A stretch of DNA of 64,000 bases. Origin: Janthinobacterium rivuli. GTDB taxonomy: Bacteria; Pseudomonadota; Gammaproteobacteria; Burkholderiales; Burkholderiaceae_D. Each line of letters begins with the position of its first letter. Within the stretch, counting starts at the first letter, position 1. The translations under genes and the position numbers were made by a program. The notes below the pieces were generated by a model. It did no database searches. It saw only the letters and a program-made list of their open reading frames with translations, and was not told the DNA's origin. Below, piece after piece: positions 47,865-57,541 of this stretch. Location: positions 682,001-746,000 of the forward strand of contig NZ_CP121464.1 of assembly GCF_029690045.1 (NCBI RefSeq). The letters run 5' to 3'.

Positions 47865-48053
47865 ATGTACAAGAAAATCGCGGTATTCCTGTTTGCCATC
47901 GGCTGCAGCGCCTCGTATGCCATGGCTGGCAATGATTGCACGCTGGAGTGCGCCATCCGGGCCAATACGTGCTCGGGCGGCATGCCCGGTTCGGCCTCGA
48001 GCCCGATTTGCGAGATGGTCTACCAGCATTGCATCGAGCAGTGCAAGGTCTGA
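47865..48053 (+). CDS. Small secreted twin-CX3C cysteine-rich peptide, copy 2
   Basis: 62 residues from the ATG at 47865, with GGAG 6 bases upstream (an in-frame TTG at 47853 is less likely). Signal cleavage probably at AMA-GN. Mature cysteines at 25, 29, 36, 49, 56 and 60 give CX3C-x6-C-x12-C-x6-CX3C, the same layout as copy 1 with a longer turn. Shared SPICE..Y.HC...C ending and similar signal peptides (SASYA) show tandem duplication. A strong hairpin follows. Function unknown. Confidence 0.85.
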   Translation: MYKKIAVFLFAIGCSASYAMAGNDCTLECAIRANTCSGGMPGSASSPICEMVYQHCIEQCKV

Positions 48054-48115
48054 GCTGAGTCGCCCTCCGCCCGGCGCCAGGCCTGATACAGGAGGGCAGG
48101 ATGGAGGAGGGCAAG

Positions 48116-48140
48116 GGGCGCGTACGCCGTGTACGCGCCC
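48116..48140 (+). terminator. Hairpin terminator after the cysteine-rich peptide pair
   Basis: Perfect 10-bp arms GGGCGCGTAC and GTACGCGCCC with loop GCCGT, followed by TTGTTGTTT. Confidence 0.8.
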
Positions 48141-48311
48141 TTGTTGTTTCCGCGGCTGCCACTGACTTGCCGCCGGTGGCGCCCGGTGCGGCAGGCCGCA
48201 TGCCGCCGTGCTTTGCTGCCGTTAAATTGCCTTGCGGCAGCGTTTTTCAGGCGCGCCGACAACTCCCGCAGGGGCGTCTTGCAACACTTTGACATACCTC
48301 GTGTTAACTTG

Positions 48312-48340
48312 TTGCGTCAAGGGTTTTTGTGCTATATACT
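48312..48340 (+). promoter_or_regulatory. Sigma-70 promoter of the rplC (remainder of S10) operon
   Basis: TTGCGT (48312-48317), 17-base spacer, TATACT (48335-48340). It shows that rplC onward can be transcribed independently of rpsJ. Confidence 0.75.
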
Positions 48341-48433
48341 AGCCGGCTTCGGTATGGATTCGTCTTTTTTGAGTCCTACGTTACTTTGTAGTTAAACAAG
48401 CCCCGCCCAATCGCAGGTGGGAATGGAGAAAAA

Positions 48434-49090
48434 ATGAGCCTAGGCCTTCTCGGTCGCAAGGTTGGTATGATGCGCATTTTCACGGATGAAGGGGATTCGA
48501 TTCCTGTCACCGTGTTGGACGTATCGAACAACCGTGTTGCGCAAATCAAAACCCCTGAAACAGATGGTTACTCCGCTGTTCAGGTCGCATTCGGTCAACG
48601 TCGCGCTTCCCGCGTGACCAAAGCTGTTGCTGGTCATCACGCTAAAGCTGGTGTTGAAGCCGGTACTCTGTTGAAAGAGTTCCGTGTCGACGCTGCCAAA
48701 GCCGCTGAACTGAAAGCTGGCGATGTTGTCGCTGCTTCCCTGTTCGAAGTCGGTCAAAAGATCGACGTGCAAGGCGTTACCATCGGTAAAGGCTATGCAG
48801 GCGTTATCAAACGTTACCACTTCGCTTCTGGCCGTGCAACGCACGGTAACTCGCGTTCGCACAACGTTCCAGGTTCCATCGGTATGGCACAAGATCCAGG
48901 TCGCGTTTTCCCTGGTAAGCGCATGACCGGTCATCTGGGTGACGTTAACCGTACGATCCAGAACCTCGTGATCGCCCGTATCGATGCCGACCGTCAGCTG
49001 TTGCTGGTCAAAGGCGCGATTCCAGGTGCGAAAAATGGCCAGGTAGTTGTCTCGCCAGCCATCAAAACCAAAGCCAAGAAGGGAGCTTAA
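48434..49090 (+). CDS. rplC: 50S ribosomal protein L3
   Basis: 218 residues. [17 protein letters not shown] at the N-terminus and [20 protein letters not shown] in the central loop that reaches toward the peptidyl transferase centre. SD GGAGAAAAA. First gene of the rplC-rpsQ block, 3 bases before rplD. Confidence 0.98.
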   Translation: MSLGLLGRKVGMMRIFTDEGDSIPVTVLDVSNNRVAQIKTPETDGYSAVQVAFGQRRASRVTKAVAGHHAKAGVEAGTLLKEFRVDAAKAAELKAGDVVAASLFEVGQKIDVQGVTIGKGYAGVIKRYHFASGRATHGNSRSHNVPGSIGMAQDPGRVFPGKRMTGHLGDVNRTIQNLVIARIDADRQLLLVKGAIPGAKNGQVVVSPAIKTKAKKGA

Positions 49091-49093
49091 ACG

Positions 49094-49714
49094 ATGGAAC
49101 TCAAGCTTCTGAATGCGCAAGGTCAAGCCGCCTCGAACGTTGCTGCAGCCGATACGATTTTCGGCCGTGACTACAATGAAGCGCTGATCCACCAAGTCGT
49201 CATCGCTTATCAAGCGAATGCACGTAGTGGTAACCGCAAGCAAAAAGACCGTGAAGAAGTTCACCACACGACGAAAAAGCCATGGCGCCAAAAAGGTACC
49301 GGCCGCGCTCGTGCTGGTATGTCGTCGTCGCCACTGTGGCGCGGCGGTGGTCGGATTTTCCCGAACTCGCCTGACGAAAACTTCACCCACAAAGTGAACA
49401 AAAAGATGTATCGCGCAGGTATCTGCTCGATCCTGTCGCAGCTGGCTCGCGAAGAGCGCCTGATCGTCATCGACGATCTGACGATCGACGCGCCAAAAAC
49501 CAAGCTGCTGTCGCAAAAATTGAACGGCCTGGGCTTTGATTCGGTTCTGATCATCACCGACGTTCTGAACGAAAACCTGGAACTGGCATCGCGCAACCTG
49601 CCTAACGTACTCGTCGTTGAGCCACGTCACGCAGACCCGATGTCCCTGGTGTTCTACAAGAAGATCCTGGTCACCAAAGCTGCATTGGCCAAGATTGAGG
49701 AGATGCTGGCATGA
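49094..49714 (+). CDS. rplD: 50S ribosomal protein L4
   Basis: 206 residues. The extended loop [25 protein letters not shown] lines the exit tunnel and carries the macrolide-related segment ([14 protein letters not shown]), which looks wild type. L4 represses the S10 operon in E. coli; whether that control survives the split operon here is unknown. Overlaps rplW by 4 bases. Confidence 0.98.
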   Translation: MELKLLNAQGQAASNVAAADTIFGRDYNEALIHQVVIAYQANARSGNRKQKDREEVHHTTKKPWRQKGTGRARAGMSSSPLWRGGGRIFPNSPDENFTHKVNKKMYRAGICSILSQLAREERLIVIDDLTIDAPKTKLLSQKLNGLGFDSVLIITDVLNENLELASRNLPNVLVVEPRHADPMSLVFYKKILVTKAALAKIEEMLA

Positions 49715-50028
49715 GCGCGATTTTGAAACATAGCGAAGAACGCTTGATGAAGGTGCTGTTGGCGCCCGTGATTTCCGAAAAGGCCACCATGGTCGCGGAA
49801 AAGAACGAGCAAATTGTATTCCGCGTACTGCCGGATGCAACCAAGCCTGAAATCAAGGCAGCGGTCGAACTGCTGTTCAAGGTTGAAGTTCTGTCCGTGC
49901 AAACTGCAAACCGCGAAGGTAAGCAAAAGCGCACCGGCAAGTTCAACGGTCGTCGTAACCATACCAAGCGTGCTTTCGTGTGCCTGAAGCCTGGCCAGGA
50001 AATCAACTTCTCCGAGGAGGCTGCATAA
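49711..50028 (+). CDS. rplW: 50S ribosomal protein L23
   Basis: 105 residues. [24 protein letters not shown] and [14 protein letters not shown] are typical. L23 sits at the tunnel exit and docks trigger factor and SRP. Coupled on both sides: ATGA overlap with rplD and TAATG overlap with rplB. Confidence 0.98.
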   Translation: MSAILKHSEERLMKVLLAPVISEKATMVAEKNEQIVFRVLPDATKPEIKAAVELLFKVEVLSVQTANREGKQKRTGKFNGRRNHTKRAFVCLKPGQEINFSEEAA

Positions 50029-50855
50029 TGGCACTCGTTAAGATGAAACCAACCTCGCCAGGCCGTCGCGGCATGGTGAAGGTGGTGAATGCCGACCTGT
50101 ACAAAGGTCGTCCATTCGCTGCCCTGGTTGAAAAGAAATCCAAGACCGCTGGTCGTAACAACAACGGTCACATCACCACCCGTCATATCGGTGGTGGTCA
50201 TAAGCAACACTACCGCTTGATCGACTTCAAGCGCACCAAAGATGGTATTCCAGCGAAAGTGGAACGTATCGAATACGATCCAAACCGCACCGCGAATATC
50301 GCTCTGCTGTGCTACGCCGACGGCGAACGTCACTACATCATCGCAACCAAAGGCATGGCCGTTGGCGACAGCGTGATGAACGGTTCGGAAGCACCGATCA
50401 AATCGGGTAACTGCTTGCCAATCCGTAACATCCCAGTCGGTACCGTGATGCATTGCGTCGAAATGCTGCCAGGTAAAGGTGCCCAAATGGCACGTACCGC
50501 CGGCGCTGGCGTTGTGCTGATGGCACGTGAAGGTACCTACGCTCAAGTGCGTCTGCGCTCGGGTGAAGTACGTCGCGTGCACATCGAGTGCCGTGCAACG
50601 GTTGGTGAAGTCGGCAATGCCGAGCACAGCCTGCGTAAAATCGGTAAAGCTGGTGCGATGCGCTGGCGCGGTGTTCGTCCTACCGTTCGCGGTGTGGTCA
50701 TGAACCCGGTCGATCACCCGCACGGTGGTGGTGAAGGTAAAACAGCAGCTGGTCGTCATCCAGTTTCGCCATGGGGCCAACAGACCAAGGGTAAGAAAAC
50801 ACGCAGCAACAAGCGTACGACTTCCATGATCGTCTCGCGCCGCGGCAAGAAATAA
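50028..50855 (+). CDS. rplB: 50S ribosomal protein L2
   Basis: 275 residues, standard. Contains [21 protein letters not shown], the KGMAVGD segment and the conserved [14 protein letters not shown] loop with the histidine important for peptidyl transfer. The start ATG shares one base with the rplW stop. Confidence 0.98.
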   Translation: MALVKMKPTSPGRRGMVKVVNADLYKGRPFAALVEKKSKTAGRNNNGHITTRHIGGGHKQHYRLIDFKRTKDGIPAKVERIEYDPNRTANIALLCYADGERHYIIATKGMAVGDSVMNGSEAPIKSGNCLPIRNIPVGTVMHCVEMLPGKGAQMARTAGAGVVLMAREGTYAQVRLRSGEVRRVHIECRATVGEVGNAEHSLRKIGKAGAMRWRGVRPTVRGVVMNPVDHPHGGGEGKTAAGRHPVSPWGQQTKGKKTRSNKRTTSMIVSRRGKK

Positions 50856-50865
50856 GGGGTAGCAC

Positions 50866-51141
50866 ATGACACGTTCATTGAAAAAAGGGCCGTTCTGTGA
50901 CGCCCACCTGGTGAAAAAAGTTGAAGCCGCGCAAGCAGCCAAAGACAAAAAGCCAATCAAAACCTGGTCGCGTCGTTCGACAATCATGCCTGACTTCATC
51001 GGCCTGACGATCGCGGTTCATAACGGCAAGCTGCACGTGCCGGTTTATGTTTCCGAAAACATGGTTGGTCACAAGCTCGGCGAATTCGCACTGACCCGTA
51101 CGTTCAAGGGCCATGCAGCTGACAAAAAGGCTAAGAAATAA
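50866..51141 (+). CDS. rpsS: 30S ribosomal protein S19
   Basis: 91 residues: [42 protein letters not shown] and [13 protein letters not shown]. Binds the 30S head with S13. The stop overlaps the rplV start by one base (TAATG). Confidence 0.98.
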   Translation: MTRSLKKGPFCDAHLVKKVEAAQAAKDKKPIKTWSRRSTIMPDFIGLTIAVHNGKLHVPVYVSENMVGHKLGEFALTRTFKGHAADKKAKK

Positions 51142-51470
51142 TGGAAACTAAAGCTATCCTCAAAGGTGTGCGCCTGTCGGACCAAAAGGGCCGCCTGGTT
51201 GCTGACCTGATCCGTGGCAAGAAAGTTGACGCTGCACTCAACATCTTGCAATTCAGCCCGAAAAAAGGTGCTGCGATCATCAAGCGTGTTCTGGAATCGG
51301 CAATCGCCAATGCGGAACACAATGATGGCGCGGACATCGACGAATTGTTCGTGAAAACGATCTACGTCGAAAAGGGCCCGGTCCTGAAGCGCTTCACCGC
51401 GCGTGCAAAAGGCCGTGGCGACCGTATTTCGAAACAATCCTGTCACGTTTACGTGACTGTCGGTAACTAA
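51141..51470 (+). CDS. rplV: 50S ribosomal protein L22
   Basis: 109 residues: [28 protein letters not shown] and a C-terminal beta-hairpin tip [14 protein letters not shown] lining the exit tunnel, with no macrolide-resistance deletion apparent. Followed after 9 bases by rpsC. Confidence 0.98.
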   Translation: METKAILKGVRLSDQKGRLVADLIRGKKVDAALNILQFSPKKGAAIIKRVLESAIANAEHNDGADIDELFVKTIYVEKGPVLKRFTARAKGRGDRISKQSCHVYVTVGN

Positions 51471-51479
51471 GGAGCCACG

Positions 51480-52304
51480 ATGGGTCAGAAAATTCATCCA
51501 ACCGGTTTCCGTCTGGCGGTCACCCGTAACTGGGCTTCGCGCTGGTATGCAGGCAACGGTAATTTCGCTGCCATGCTGAACGAAGACTTGAAAGCACGTG
51601 CTTACCTGAAAAAGAAACTGAAGAACGCTTCCGTTGGCCGCATCGTTATCGAGCGCCCAGCCAAGAACGCGCGCTTCACGATCTACAGCTCGCGTCCAGG
51701 CGTGGTCATTGGTAAAAAAGGCGAAGACATCGAAGTACTGAAGTCCGCGCTGACCAAGATCATGGGCGTACCTGTTCACGTGAACATCGAAGAAATTCGC
51801 AAGCCAGAAATCGACTCGCAACTGATCGCCGATTCGATCGCTCAGCAGCTGGAAAAACGGATCATGTTCCGCCGCGCCATGAAGCGTGCAATGCAAAATG
51901 CAATGCGCCTGGGTGCTCTCGGTATCAAGATCATGTCGTCCGGCCGTCTGAACGGTATCGAAATCGCGCGTAAAGAGTGGTACCGCGAAGGCCGCGTGCC
52001 TCTGCATACCCTGCGCGCCGATATCGACTACGGTACCAGCGAAGCGTCGACCACCTACGGCATCATCGGTGTCAAGGTGTGGGTATACAAAGGTGACCGC
52101 GCGCCTAACGGCGATGCACCAGTCATCGATACCCCAGCTGACGAGAAGAAAAGCCGCGGCCCACGCCGTGACGATGGCAAGCCAGCTGGCCGTCCACGTC
52201 CAGCCGGTGCCGGTGCGAAACCATCCACAGCACCAGGTGCACGTGTGCGTACCGCCGCTAAACCGGCCGCCGCAGCAGCACCAGCTGAGAAAGCAGGAGA
52301 ATAA
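51480..52304 (+). CDS. rpsC: 30S ribosomal protein S3 with Ala/Pro-rich C-terminal tail
   Basis: 274 residues against about 233 in E. coli. KH domain with the GXXG loop [14 protein letters not shown] and the conserved C-terminal domain through WVYKGD, then an extra tail of about 45 residues rich in Pro, Ala, Gly and Lys/Arg (from about residue 228). S3 forms the mRNA entry and helicase site. Similar tails occur in related betaproteobacteria. Confidence 0.97.
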   Translation: MGQKIHPTGFRLAVTRNWASRWYAGNGNFAAMLNEDLKARAYLKKKLKNASVGRIVIERPAKNARFTIYSSRPGVVIGKKGEDIEVLKSALTKIMGVPVHVNIEEIRKPEIDSQLIADSIAQQLEKRIMFRRAMKRAMQNAMRLGALGIKIMSSGRLNGIEIARKEWYREGRVPLHTLRADIDYGTSEASTTYGIIGVKVWVYKGDRAPNGDAPVIDTPADEKKSRGPRRDDGKPAGRPRPAGAGAKPSTAPGARVRTAAKPAAAAAPAEKAGE

Positions 52305-52306
52305 TC

Positions 52307-52726
52307 ATGCTGCAACCAGCACGCAGAAAGTATCGTAAAGAGCAGAAAGGCCGTAATACCGGTATTTCGCACAGCCGCGGCACCGCCGTGTCGTTTGGCG
52401 AATTCGGTCTGAAGGCAGTTGCGCGCGGTCGTATCACTGCGCGTCAAATTGAAGCGGCGCGTCGTGCAATGACGCGTCACATCAAGCGCGGTGGCCGTAT
52501 CTGGATCCGTATTTTCCCGGACAAACCGATTTCGAACAAACCGGCTGAAGTCCGTATGGGTAACGGTAAAGGTAATCCTGAGTACTACGTCGCTGAAATT
52601 CAGCCAGGCAAAGTACTGTACGAAATGGATGGCGTTGATGAAGCGCTGGCACGGGAAGCATTCCGTCTTGCCGCCGCTAAACTGCCACTGGCGACGACGT
52701 TTGTCATCCGCCAAGTCGGCCAATAA
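52307..52726 (+). CDS. rplP: 50S ribosomal protein L16
   Basis: 139 residues: [17 protein letters not shown] start, [24 protein letters not shown], and the [15 protein letters not shown] segment (here [13 protein letters not shown]). Binds near the A-site tRNA. Two bases after rpsC. Confidence 0.98.
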   Translation: MLQPARRKYRKEQKGRNTGISHSRGTAVSFGEFGLKAVARGRITARQIEAARRAMTRHIKRGGRIWIRIFPDKPISNKPAEVRMGNGKGNPEYYVAEIQPGKVLYEMDGVDEALAREAFRLAAAKLPLATTFVIRQVGQ

Positions 52727-52738
52727 TTGGAGTTGTAT

Positions 52739-52930
52739 ATGAAAGCATCTGAACTCCGCGGCAAGGACCAGCCAGCTCTGCAAAAAGAGCTGAATGACCT
52801 GTTGAAGGCACAGTTCGGCCTGCGCATGCAAATCGCTACGCAGCAGCTGAGCAACACTTCGCAGCTCAAGAAGGTACGCCGCGATATCGCGCGTGTGAAG
52901 ACGGTAATGAATCTGAAGGAAGCCAAATGA
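52739..52930 (+). CDS. rpmC: 50S ribosomal protein L29
   Basis: 63 residues from the ATG at 52739 ([18 protein letters not shown]), a two-helix protein ending [24 protein letters not shown] upstream. Overlaps rpsQ by 4 bases. Confidence 0.97.
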   Translation: MKASELRGKDQPALQKELNDLLKAQFGLRMQIATQQLSNTSQLKKVRRDIARVKTVMNLKEAK

Positions 52931-53199
52931 ACGAACCAGTGAAACAGTCGCTCAAGCGCACGCTGATCGGTAAAGTGGTTTCGGACAAGATGGACAAGAC
53001 CGTTACCGTTCTGATCGAGCGCCACGTAAAACATCCTTTGTATGGCAAGATCATCATGCGCTCGAACAAGTATCACGCGCATGACGAGACCAACCAAGTC
53101 AAGGCCGGTGACACGGTCGAGATCCAGGAAGGTCGCCCGATCTCCAAAACGAAGGCATGGACGGTGACACGTGTGGTTCAAGCCGCACCAACCGTTTAA
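52927..53199 (+). CDS. rpsQ: 30S ribosomal protein S17
   Basis: 90 residues: [32 protein letters not shown] and [15 protein letters not shown]. Binds 16S rRNA early in assembly. Last gene before two hairpins that separate it from rplN. Confidence 0.98.
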   Translation: MNEPVKQSLKRTLIGKVVSDKMDKTVTVLIERHVKHPLYGKIIMRSNKYHAHDETNQVKAGDTVEIQEGRPISKTKAWTVTRVVQAAPTV

Positions 53200-53206
53200 A
53201 TAAAAA

Positions 53207-53229
53207 CCACCGTTTCGGCGGTGGCTTTT
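53207..53229 (+). terminator. Intrinsic terminator after rpsQ
   Basis: CCACCG / CGGTGG arms with loop TTTCGG, flanked by AAAAA before and CTTTTAATT after. Confidence 0.75.
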
Positions 53230-53244
53230 AATTAGTACTTGCAG

Positions 53245-53274
53245 GCCCGCAAATTGTATGTAATACTTGCGGGC
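53245..53274 (+). terminator. Second hairpin between rpsQ and rplN
   Basis: GCCCGCAA (53245-53252) pairs with TTGCGGGC (53267-53274); a 14-base AT-rich loop; TTCGTT follows. TACTTGC occurs before and inside it as a short direct repeat. The next 178 bases to rplN show no convincing promoter. Confidence 0.55.
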
Positions 53275-53452
53275 TTCGTTCATGTAACGCCGCAAAGTGT
53301 CTGGCCACAGACAGTAGCATTCGCGGTCAGTTGATGTATGAAGGTCATGCACCCAAACAGTGAAGCCCAGCAGGGCGGCTCTGGCGGGACCAAGACTGAC
53401 CGTGGGTCTACATTGTGTGGATTCTTCGGCTTAAGTTGGGAAAGAGAATACT

Positions 53453-53821
53453 ATGATTCAAACTGAAAGCCGGCTCGAAGTGGCTGACAATACCGGTGCC
53501 AAAGAAGTAATGTGCATCAAGGTATTGGGCGGCTCCAAGCGCCGTTATGCTGGCATTGGCGATGTGATCAAGGTAACCGTTAAGGTTGCTGCGCCACGTG
53601 GCCGTGTCAAAAAAGGTGAAATTTATAACGCCGTGGTTGTGCGCACCGCTAAAGGTGTTCGCCGCCAAGACGGTTCCCTGGTGAAGTTCGACGGCAATGC
53701 CGCCGTTCTGTTGAACGCCAAGCTGGAACCGATCGGTACCCGTATTTTTGGACCTGTCACACGCGAACTGCGTACTGAGAAGTTCATGAAAATCGTGTCC
53801 CTGGCACCGGAAGTCCTGTAA
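53453..53821 (+). CDS. rplN: 50S ribosomal protein L14
   Basis: 122 residues: [34 protein letters not shown] is split-typical at the N-terminus, and [20 protein letters not shown] at the C-terminus. First gene of the spc block. SD AAAGAG before the ATG. Confidence 0.98.
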   Translation: MIQTESRLEVADNTGAKEVMCIKVLGGSKRRYAGIGDVIKVTVKVAAPRGRVKKGEIYNAVVVRTAKGVRRQDGSLVKFDGNAAVLLNAKLEPIGTRIFGPVTRELRTEKFMKIVSLAPEVL

Positions 53822-53830
53822 GGAGTCGTA

Positions 53831-54145
53831 ATGGATAAGATTCGTAAAAACGACGAAGTCATCGTTCTGACCGGGAAAGACAAGGGCAAACGTGGTGTGG
53901 TACAGCAGCGTATCGATGCTGAACATATCGTGGTTGACGGCATTAACATCGCTAAAAAAGCGACTAAGCCAAACCCGATGACTGGCGTAACTGGTGGTAT
54001 CGTCGATAAGACCATGCCAATTCACGTGTCCAACGTTGCATTGTTTAATGCAGCGACTGGCAAGGCAGATCGCGTGGGTTTCAAAGAAGTGGACGGCAAG
54101 AAAGTTCGCATCTTTAAATCCTCCGGCGAAGTAGTGAAGGCTTAA
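53831..54145 (+). CDS. rplX: 50S ribosomal protein L24
   Basis: 104 residues: a KOW motif near the N-terminus ([20 protein letters not shown]) and [15 protein letters not shown]. 50S assembly initiator protein. SD AAGGAG. Confidence 0.98.
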   Translation: MDKIRKNDEVIVLTGKDKGKRGVVQQRIDAEHIVVDGINIAKKATKPNPMTGVTGGIVDKTMPIHVSNVALFNAATGKADRVGFKEVDGKKVRIFKSSGEVVKA

Positions 54146-54151
54146 GAAATC

Positions 54152-54691
54152 ATGGCACGTCTCCAAGAATTCTATAAAGAAAAAGTCGTTGCCGACCTGA
54201 CCAGCAAGTTTGGTTACAAGTCGGTAATGGAAGTTCCACGCCTGACCAAGATCACCCTGAACATGGGTGTTGGTGAGGCTATCGCGGATAAAAAAGTTCT
54301 CGAGCACGCAGTTGCTGACTTGACCAAGATCGCCGGCCAGAAGCCAGTGACCACCAAGTCCCGCAAAGCGATCGCAGGCTTCAAAATCCGTGAAGGTTAC
54401 CCGATCGGTACGATGGTCACCCTGCGCGGCGCTCGCATGTACGAGTTCCTGGATCGCTTCATTACCGTGGCTCTGCCGCGCGTACGCGATTTCCGTGGTG
54501 TGAACGGCCGTGCATTTGATGGTCGTGGCAACTACAACATCGGTGTCAAGGAACAGATCATTTTCCCTGAAATCGAATACGACAAGATTGACGCGTTGCG
54601 CGGTATGAATATCAGCATCACGACAACCGCTAAGACCGATGACGAAGCCAAAGCTTTGCTCGCCGCCTTTAAATTCCCTTTCAGGAACTGA
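54152..54691 (+). CDS. rplE: 50S ribosomal protein L5
   Basis: 179 residues: [44 protein letters not shown] and [17 protein letters not shown]. Binds 5S rRNA together with L18. Two bases before rpsN. Confidence 0.98.
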   Translation: MARLQEFYKEKVVADLTSKFGYKSVMEVPRLTKITLNMGVGEAIADKKVLEHAVADLTKIAGQKPVTTKSRKAIAGFKIREGYPIGTMVTLRGARMYEFLDRFITVALPRVRDFRGVNGRAFDGRGNYNIGVKEQIIFPEIEYDKIDALRGMNISITTTAKTDDEAKALLAAFKFPFRN

Positions 54692-54693
54692 TC

Positions 54694-54999
54694 ATGGCCA
54701 AACTGTCACTGATTAATCGTGAGATCAAGCGTGCTGACCTGGTGGCGAAATTCGCCCCTAAGCGCGAAGCTCTCAAGGCCATCGTCGATGACCAATCGAA
54801 ATCGGAAGAAGAGCGCTACGAAGCTCGCCTGAAATTGCAGGCGCTGCCACGTAACTCGAACCCGACGCGTCAACGTAACCGTTGCGCCATCACTGGTCGT
54901 CCGCGCGGCACATTCCGTAAATTCGGTCTGGGTCGTATCAAGCTCCGTGAATTCGCCATGCGTGGTGAAATTCCGGGTATGACAAAAGCAAGCTGGTAA
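54694..54999 (+). CDS. rpsN: 30S ribosomal protein S14 (zinc-free form)
   Basis: 101 residues, the long form without CxxC pairs: [27 protein letters not shown] is present with a single Cys. It does not need zinc, unlike the L36 encoded nearby. Confidence 0.98.
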   Translation: MAKLSLINREIKRADLVAKFAPKREALKAIVDDQSKSEEERYEARLKLQALPRNSNPTRQRNRCAITGRPRGTFRKFGLGRIKLREFAMRGEIPGMTKASW

Positions 55000-55013
55000 T
55001 AGGAGAATATGCA

Positions 55014-55409
55014 ATGAGTATGAGCGATCCTATCGCCGATATGCTGACCCGCATTCGCAATGCACAAGGCGTGCAAAAGACGACCGTGGCCATGCCATCG
55101 TCGAAAGTCAAAATTGCGATTGCCAGCGTCCTGAAGGACGAGGGTTACATTGAAGATTTCGCTGTTGCCGAAGCTGGTGGCAAAGCGGAACTGAAAATCG
55201 GTTTGAAGTATTATGTTGGCCGTCCCGTCATTGAGCGCTTGGAGCGCGTGTCCCGTCCGGGTCTGCGCGTCTACAAGGGTAAAGACGAGATCCCTGTTGT
55301 GATGAATGGCTTGGGTGTGGCGATCGTGTCGACTCCGCAAGGCGTCATGACTGACCGCAAAGCACGCGCTACCGGTGTCGGCGGCGAAGTTATTTGCTAC
55401 GTGGCTTAA
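55014..55409 (+). CDS. rpsH: 30S ribosomal protein S8
   Basis: 131 residues: [35 protein letters not shown] and [31 protein letters not shown]. Represses the spc operon in E. coli. ATGs at 55014 and 55020 are both possible starts; AGGAGAA is upstream. Confidence 0.98.
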   Translation: MSMSDPIADMLTRIRNAQGVQKTTVAMPSSKVKIAIASVLKDEGYIEDFAVAEAGGKAELKIGLKYYVGRPVIERLERVSRPGLRVYKGKDEIPVVMNGLGVAIVSTPQGVMTDRKARATGVGGEVICYVA

Positions 55410-55419
55410 GGAGTTACAC

Positions 55420-55953
55420 ATGTCTCGAGTAGCTAAAATGCCTATCGTAGTGCCAGCTGGCGCCGAAGTCGCCATCTCCGCACAAGCGATCACCGTAAAA
55501 GGCCCGCTGGGCGTACTTTCCCAGGCCCTCACCGGCCAGGTCAAAGTGGAAAACAATGCAGGAACCCTGAGTTTCGACGTGGCGAACGACAGCCGCGAAG
55601 CCAATGCCATGTCCGGCACGCTGCGCGCACTGGTCAACAACATGGTTGTTGGCGTCACCAAGGGTTTCGAGAAAAAGCTGAACCTGGTAGGCGTGGGTTA
55701 CAAGGCGCAAGCTCAAGGCGACAAGCTGAATCTGTCCCTGGGTTTCTCGCACCCTGTAGTGCATGACATGCCAGCTGGCGTTACCTGCGCAACACCAACC
55801 CCGACCGAGATCCTGATTAAAGGTATCGACCGTCAACAGGTTGGCCAGGTAGCCGCTGAAGTTCGTGCTTACCGCGCTCCTGAGCCTTATAAAGGCAAGG
55901 GCGTTCGCTATGCGGACGAAGTGGTTAAGCTTAAAGAAACCAAGAAGAAGTAA
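55420..55953 (+). CDS. rplF: 50S ribosomal protein L6
   Basis: 177 residues from the ATG at 55420 ([17 protein letters not shown]), with AAGGAG upstream. [23 protein letters not shown] and the conserved [14 protein letters not shown] tail. Located near the sarcin-ricin loop. Confidence 0.98.
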   Translation: MSRVAKMPIVVPAGAEVAISAQAITVKGPLGVLSQALTGQVKVENNAGTLSFDVANDSREANAMSGTLRALVNNMVVGVTKGFEKKLNLVGVGYKAQAQGDKLNLSLGFSHPVVHDMPAGVTCATPTPTEILIKGIDRQQVGQVAAEVRAYRAPEPYKGKGVRYADEVVKLKETKKK

Positions 55954-55966
55954 TTAGGGGCTGACG

Positions 55967-56329
55967 ATGGATAAGAAAGAATCACGGCTTCGCCGCGGAC
56001 GCCAAACCCGCATCAAGATTGCGGAATTGAAAGTAAATCGCTTGTCGGTGCATCGCACCAACCTGCACATTTACGCCAACCTGATCAGCCCGGACGCTAA
56101 AGTCCTGGTTTCGGCCTCGACGGCTGAAGCGGAAGTTCGCGCTGAACTGGCAGGCCAATCCGGCAAAGGCGGCAATGCCGCTGCTGCAGCCTTGATCGGC
56201 AAGCGCGTCGCTGAAAAAGCGTTGAAAGCAGGGATTACCGAAGTTGCGTTTGACCGCTCCGGTTTCCGTTACCACGGCCGTGTGAAAGCGTTGGCAGAAG
56301 CCGCACGCGAAGCCGGTCTGAAGTTCTAA
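55967..56329 (+). CDS. rplR: 50S ribosomal protein L18
   Basis: 120 residues: [31 protein letters not shown] and [25 protein letters not shown]. Carries 5S rRNA into the ribosome. Confidence 0.98.
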   Translation: MDKKESRLRRGRQTRIKIAELKVNRLSVHRTNLHIYANLISPDAKVLVSASTAEAEVRAELAGQSGKGGNAAAAALIGKRVAEKALKAGITEVAFDRSGFRYHGRVKALAEAAREAGLKF

Positions 56330-56338
56330 GGATCAATC

Positions 56339-56857
56339 ATGGCAAAAATGCAAGCAAAAATGCAAAGCGACAAGCCGGATGATGGCATGCGCGAAAAAAT
56401 GATCGCGATCAACCGCGTGACCAAAGTGGTCAAGGGTGGTCGTATCATGGGTTTCGCCGCGCTGACCGTAGTTGGTGATGGCGATGGCCGCGTCGGCATG
56501 GGCAAGGGCAAATCGAAAGAAGTGCCAGTTGGCGTGCAGAAGGCAATGGAAGAAGCCCGTCGCAACCTGATCAAAGTACCGCTCAAAAACGGCACCTTGC
56601 ATCACACGGTTGTTGGTCGTCACGGCGCCTCCAAGGTCCTGATGAACCCAGCTAAGCCTGGTACTGGCGTTATCGCTGGTGGCGCAATGCGCGCTATCTT
56701 CGAAGTGATGGGCGTGACGGACGTGGTGGCGAAATCCACCGGTTCGAACAACCCATACAACCTGGTACGCGCTACGCTGGACGGCCTGTCGAAAATGAGC
56801 ACTGCTTCCGATATCGCTGCCAAACGCGGCAAGTCGGTCGAAGACATTCTGGCTTAA
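56339..56857 (+). CDS. rpsE: 30S ribosomal protein S5
   Basis: 172 residues: [38 protein letters not shown] and [16 protein letters not shown]. The spectinomycin-related loop (VVKGGR) is intact. Ram and fidelity protein of the 30S body. Confidence 0.98.
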   Translation: MAKMQAKMQSDKPDDGMREKMIAINRVTKVVKGGRIMGFAALTVVGDGDGRVGMGKGKSKEVPVGVQKAMEEARRNLIKVPLKNGTLHHTVVGRHGASKVLMNPAKPGTGVIAGGAMRAIFEVMGVTDVVAKSTGSNNPYNLVRATLDGLSKMSTASDIAAKRGKSVEDILA

Positions 56858-56867
56858 GGTGGACAAA

Positions 56868-57047
56868 ATGACAAATACAGTCAAAGTGCAATTGGTCAAG
56901 GGCTTGATCGGTACGCGCGAATCGCATCGCGCTACTGTGCGCGGTCTGGGTCTGCGTCGTGTAAATTCGGTTTCCGAATTGCAAGACACCCCATCCGTAC
57001 GCGGCATGATCAATAAAGTATCGTATCTCGTTAAAGTTGTCGGGTAA
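56868..57047 (+). CDS. rpmD: 50S ribosomal protein L30
   Basis: 59 residues from the ATG at 56868 ([18 protein letters not shown]), containing [12 protein letters not shown] and ending YLVKVVG. AAGGTGGA lies upstream. Confidence 0.97.
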   Translation: MTNTVKVQLVKGLIGTRESHRATVRGLGLRRVNSVSELQDTPSVRGMINKVSYLVKVVG

Positions 57048-57077
57048 GCCTTCGGGCTTACACGAACGGAGCAAATC

Positions 57078-57509
57078 ATGGAATTGAATACTATTGCACC
57101 AGCCGAAGGCGCTAAGCACTACAAGCGTCGCGTCGGTCGCGGTATCGGCTCCGGCCTGGGTAAAACCTCGGGTCGTGGTCACAAAGGTCAGAAATCGCGT
57201 TCGGGCGGCTTTCATAAAGTCGGTTTCGAAGGCGGTCAGATGCCTCTGCAACGCCGTCTGCCTAAGCGCGGTTTCAAATCGATGCACGCAACCTTCAAAG
57301 CTGAAGTGCGCCTGTCCGATCTGAACAACCTGGCTGTTGGCGATGTCGACATTCTGGTCTTGAAGCAAGCTGGCGTTCTGGGCGTGTTGGCCCGTGACGT
57401 GCGCGTGATCTTGTCCGGCGAAATCACCAAAGCGGTGAATTTGAAGGGCTTGAAAGTGTCCGCTGGCGCGAAAGCAGCCATCGAAGCAGCCGGCGGCTCG
57501 GTAGCCTGA
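57078..57509 (+). CDS. rplO: 50S ribosomal protein L15
   Basis: 143 residues: a Gly/Arg-rich N-terminal extension ([20 protein letters not shown]) that threads into 23S rRNA, then [15 protein letters not shown]. Precedes secY. Confidence 0.98.
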   Translation: MELNTIAPAEGAKHYKRRVGRGIGSGLGKTSGRGHKGQKSRSGGFHKVGFEGGQMPLQRRLPKRGFKSMHATFKAEVRLSDLNNLAVGDVDILVLKQAGVLGVLARDVRVILSGEITKAVNLKGLKVSAGAKAAIEAAGGSVA

Positions 57510-57541
57510 GTTGACCGCTAACAGCTTGATCGGAGCGAAAA

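Larger units (their letters stand above)
48054..48433. other. Intergenic region before rplC
   Basis: 380 bases holding a hairpin terminator (48116-48140), the rplC promoter (48312-48340) and a leader of roughly 85 bases. No gene is supported here. Confidence 0.6.

Noticed and set aside
42165-48053. The block inside the S10 operon as a recently acquired island
   Set aside because: There is no integrase, tRNA, direct repeat or transposase, and codon use equals that of the rest of the non-ribosomal genes.
53275-53452. Promoter for rplN
   Set aside because: TACATT around 53412 has only a poor -35 (GGGACC); not strong enough to annotate.
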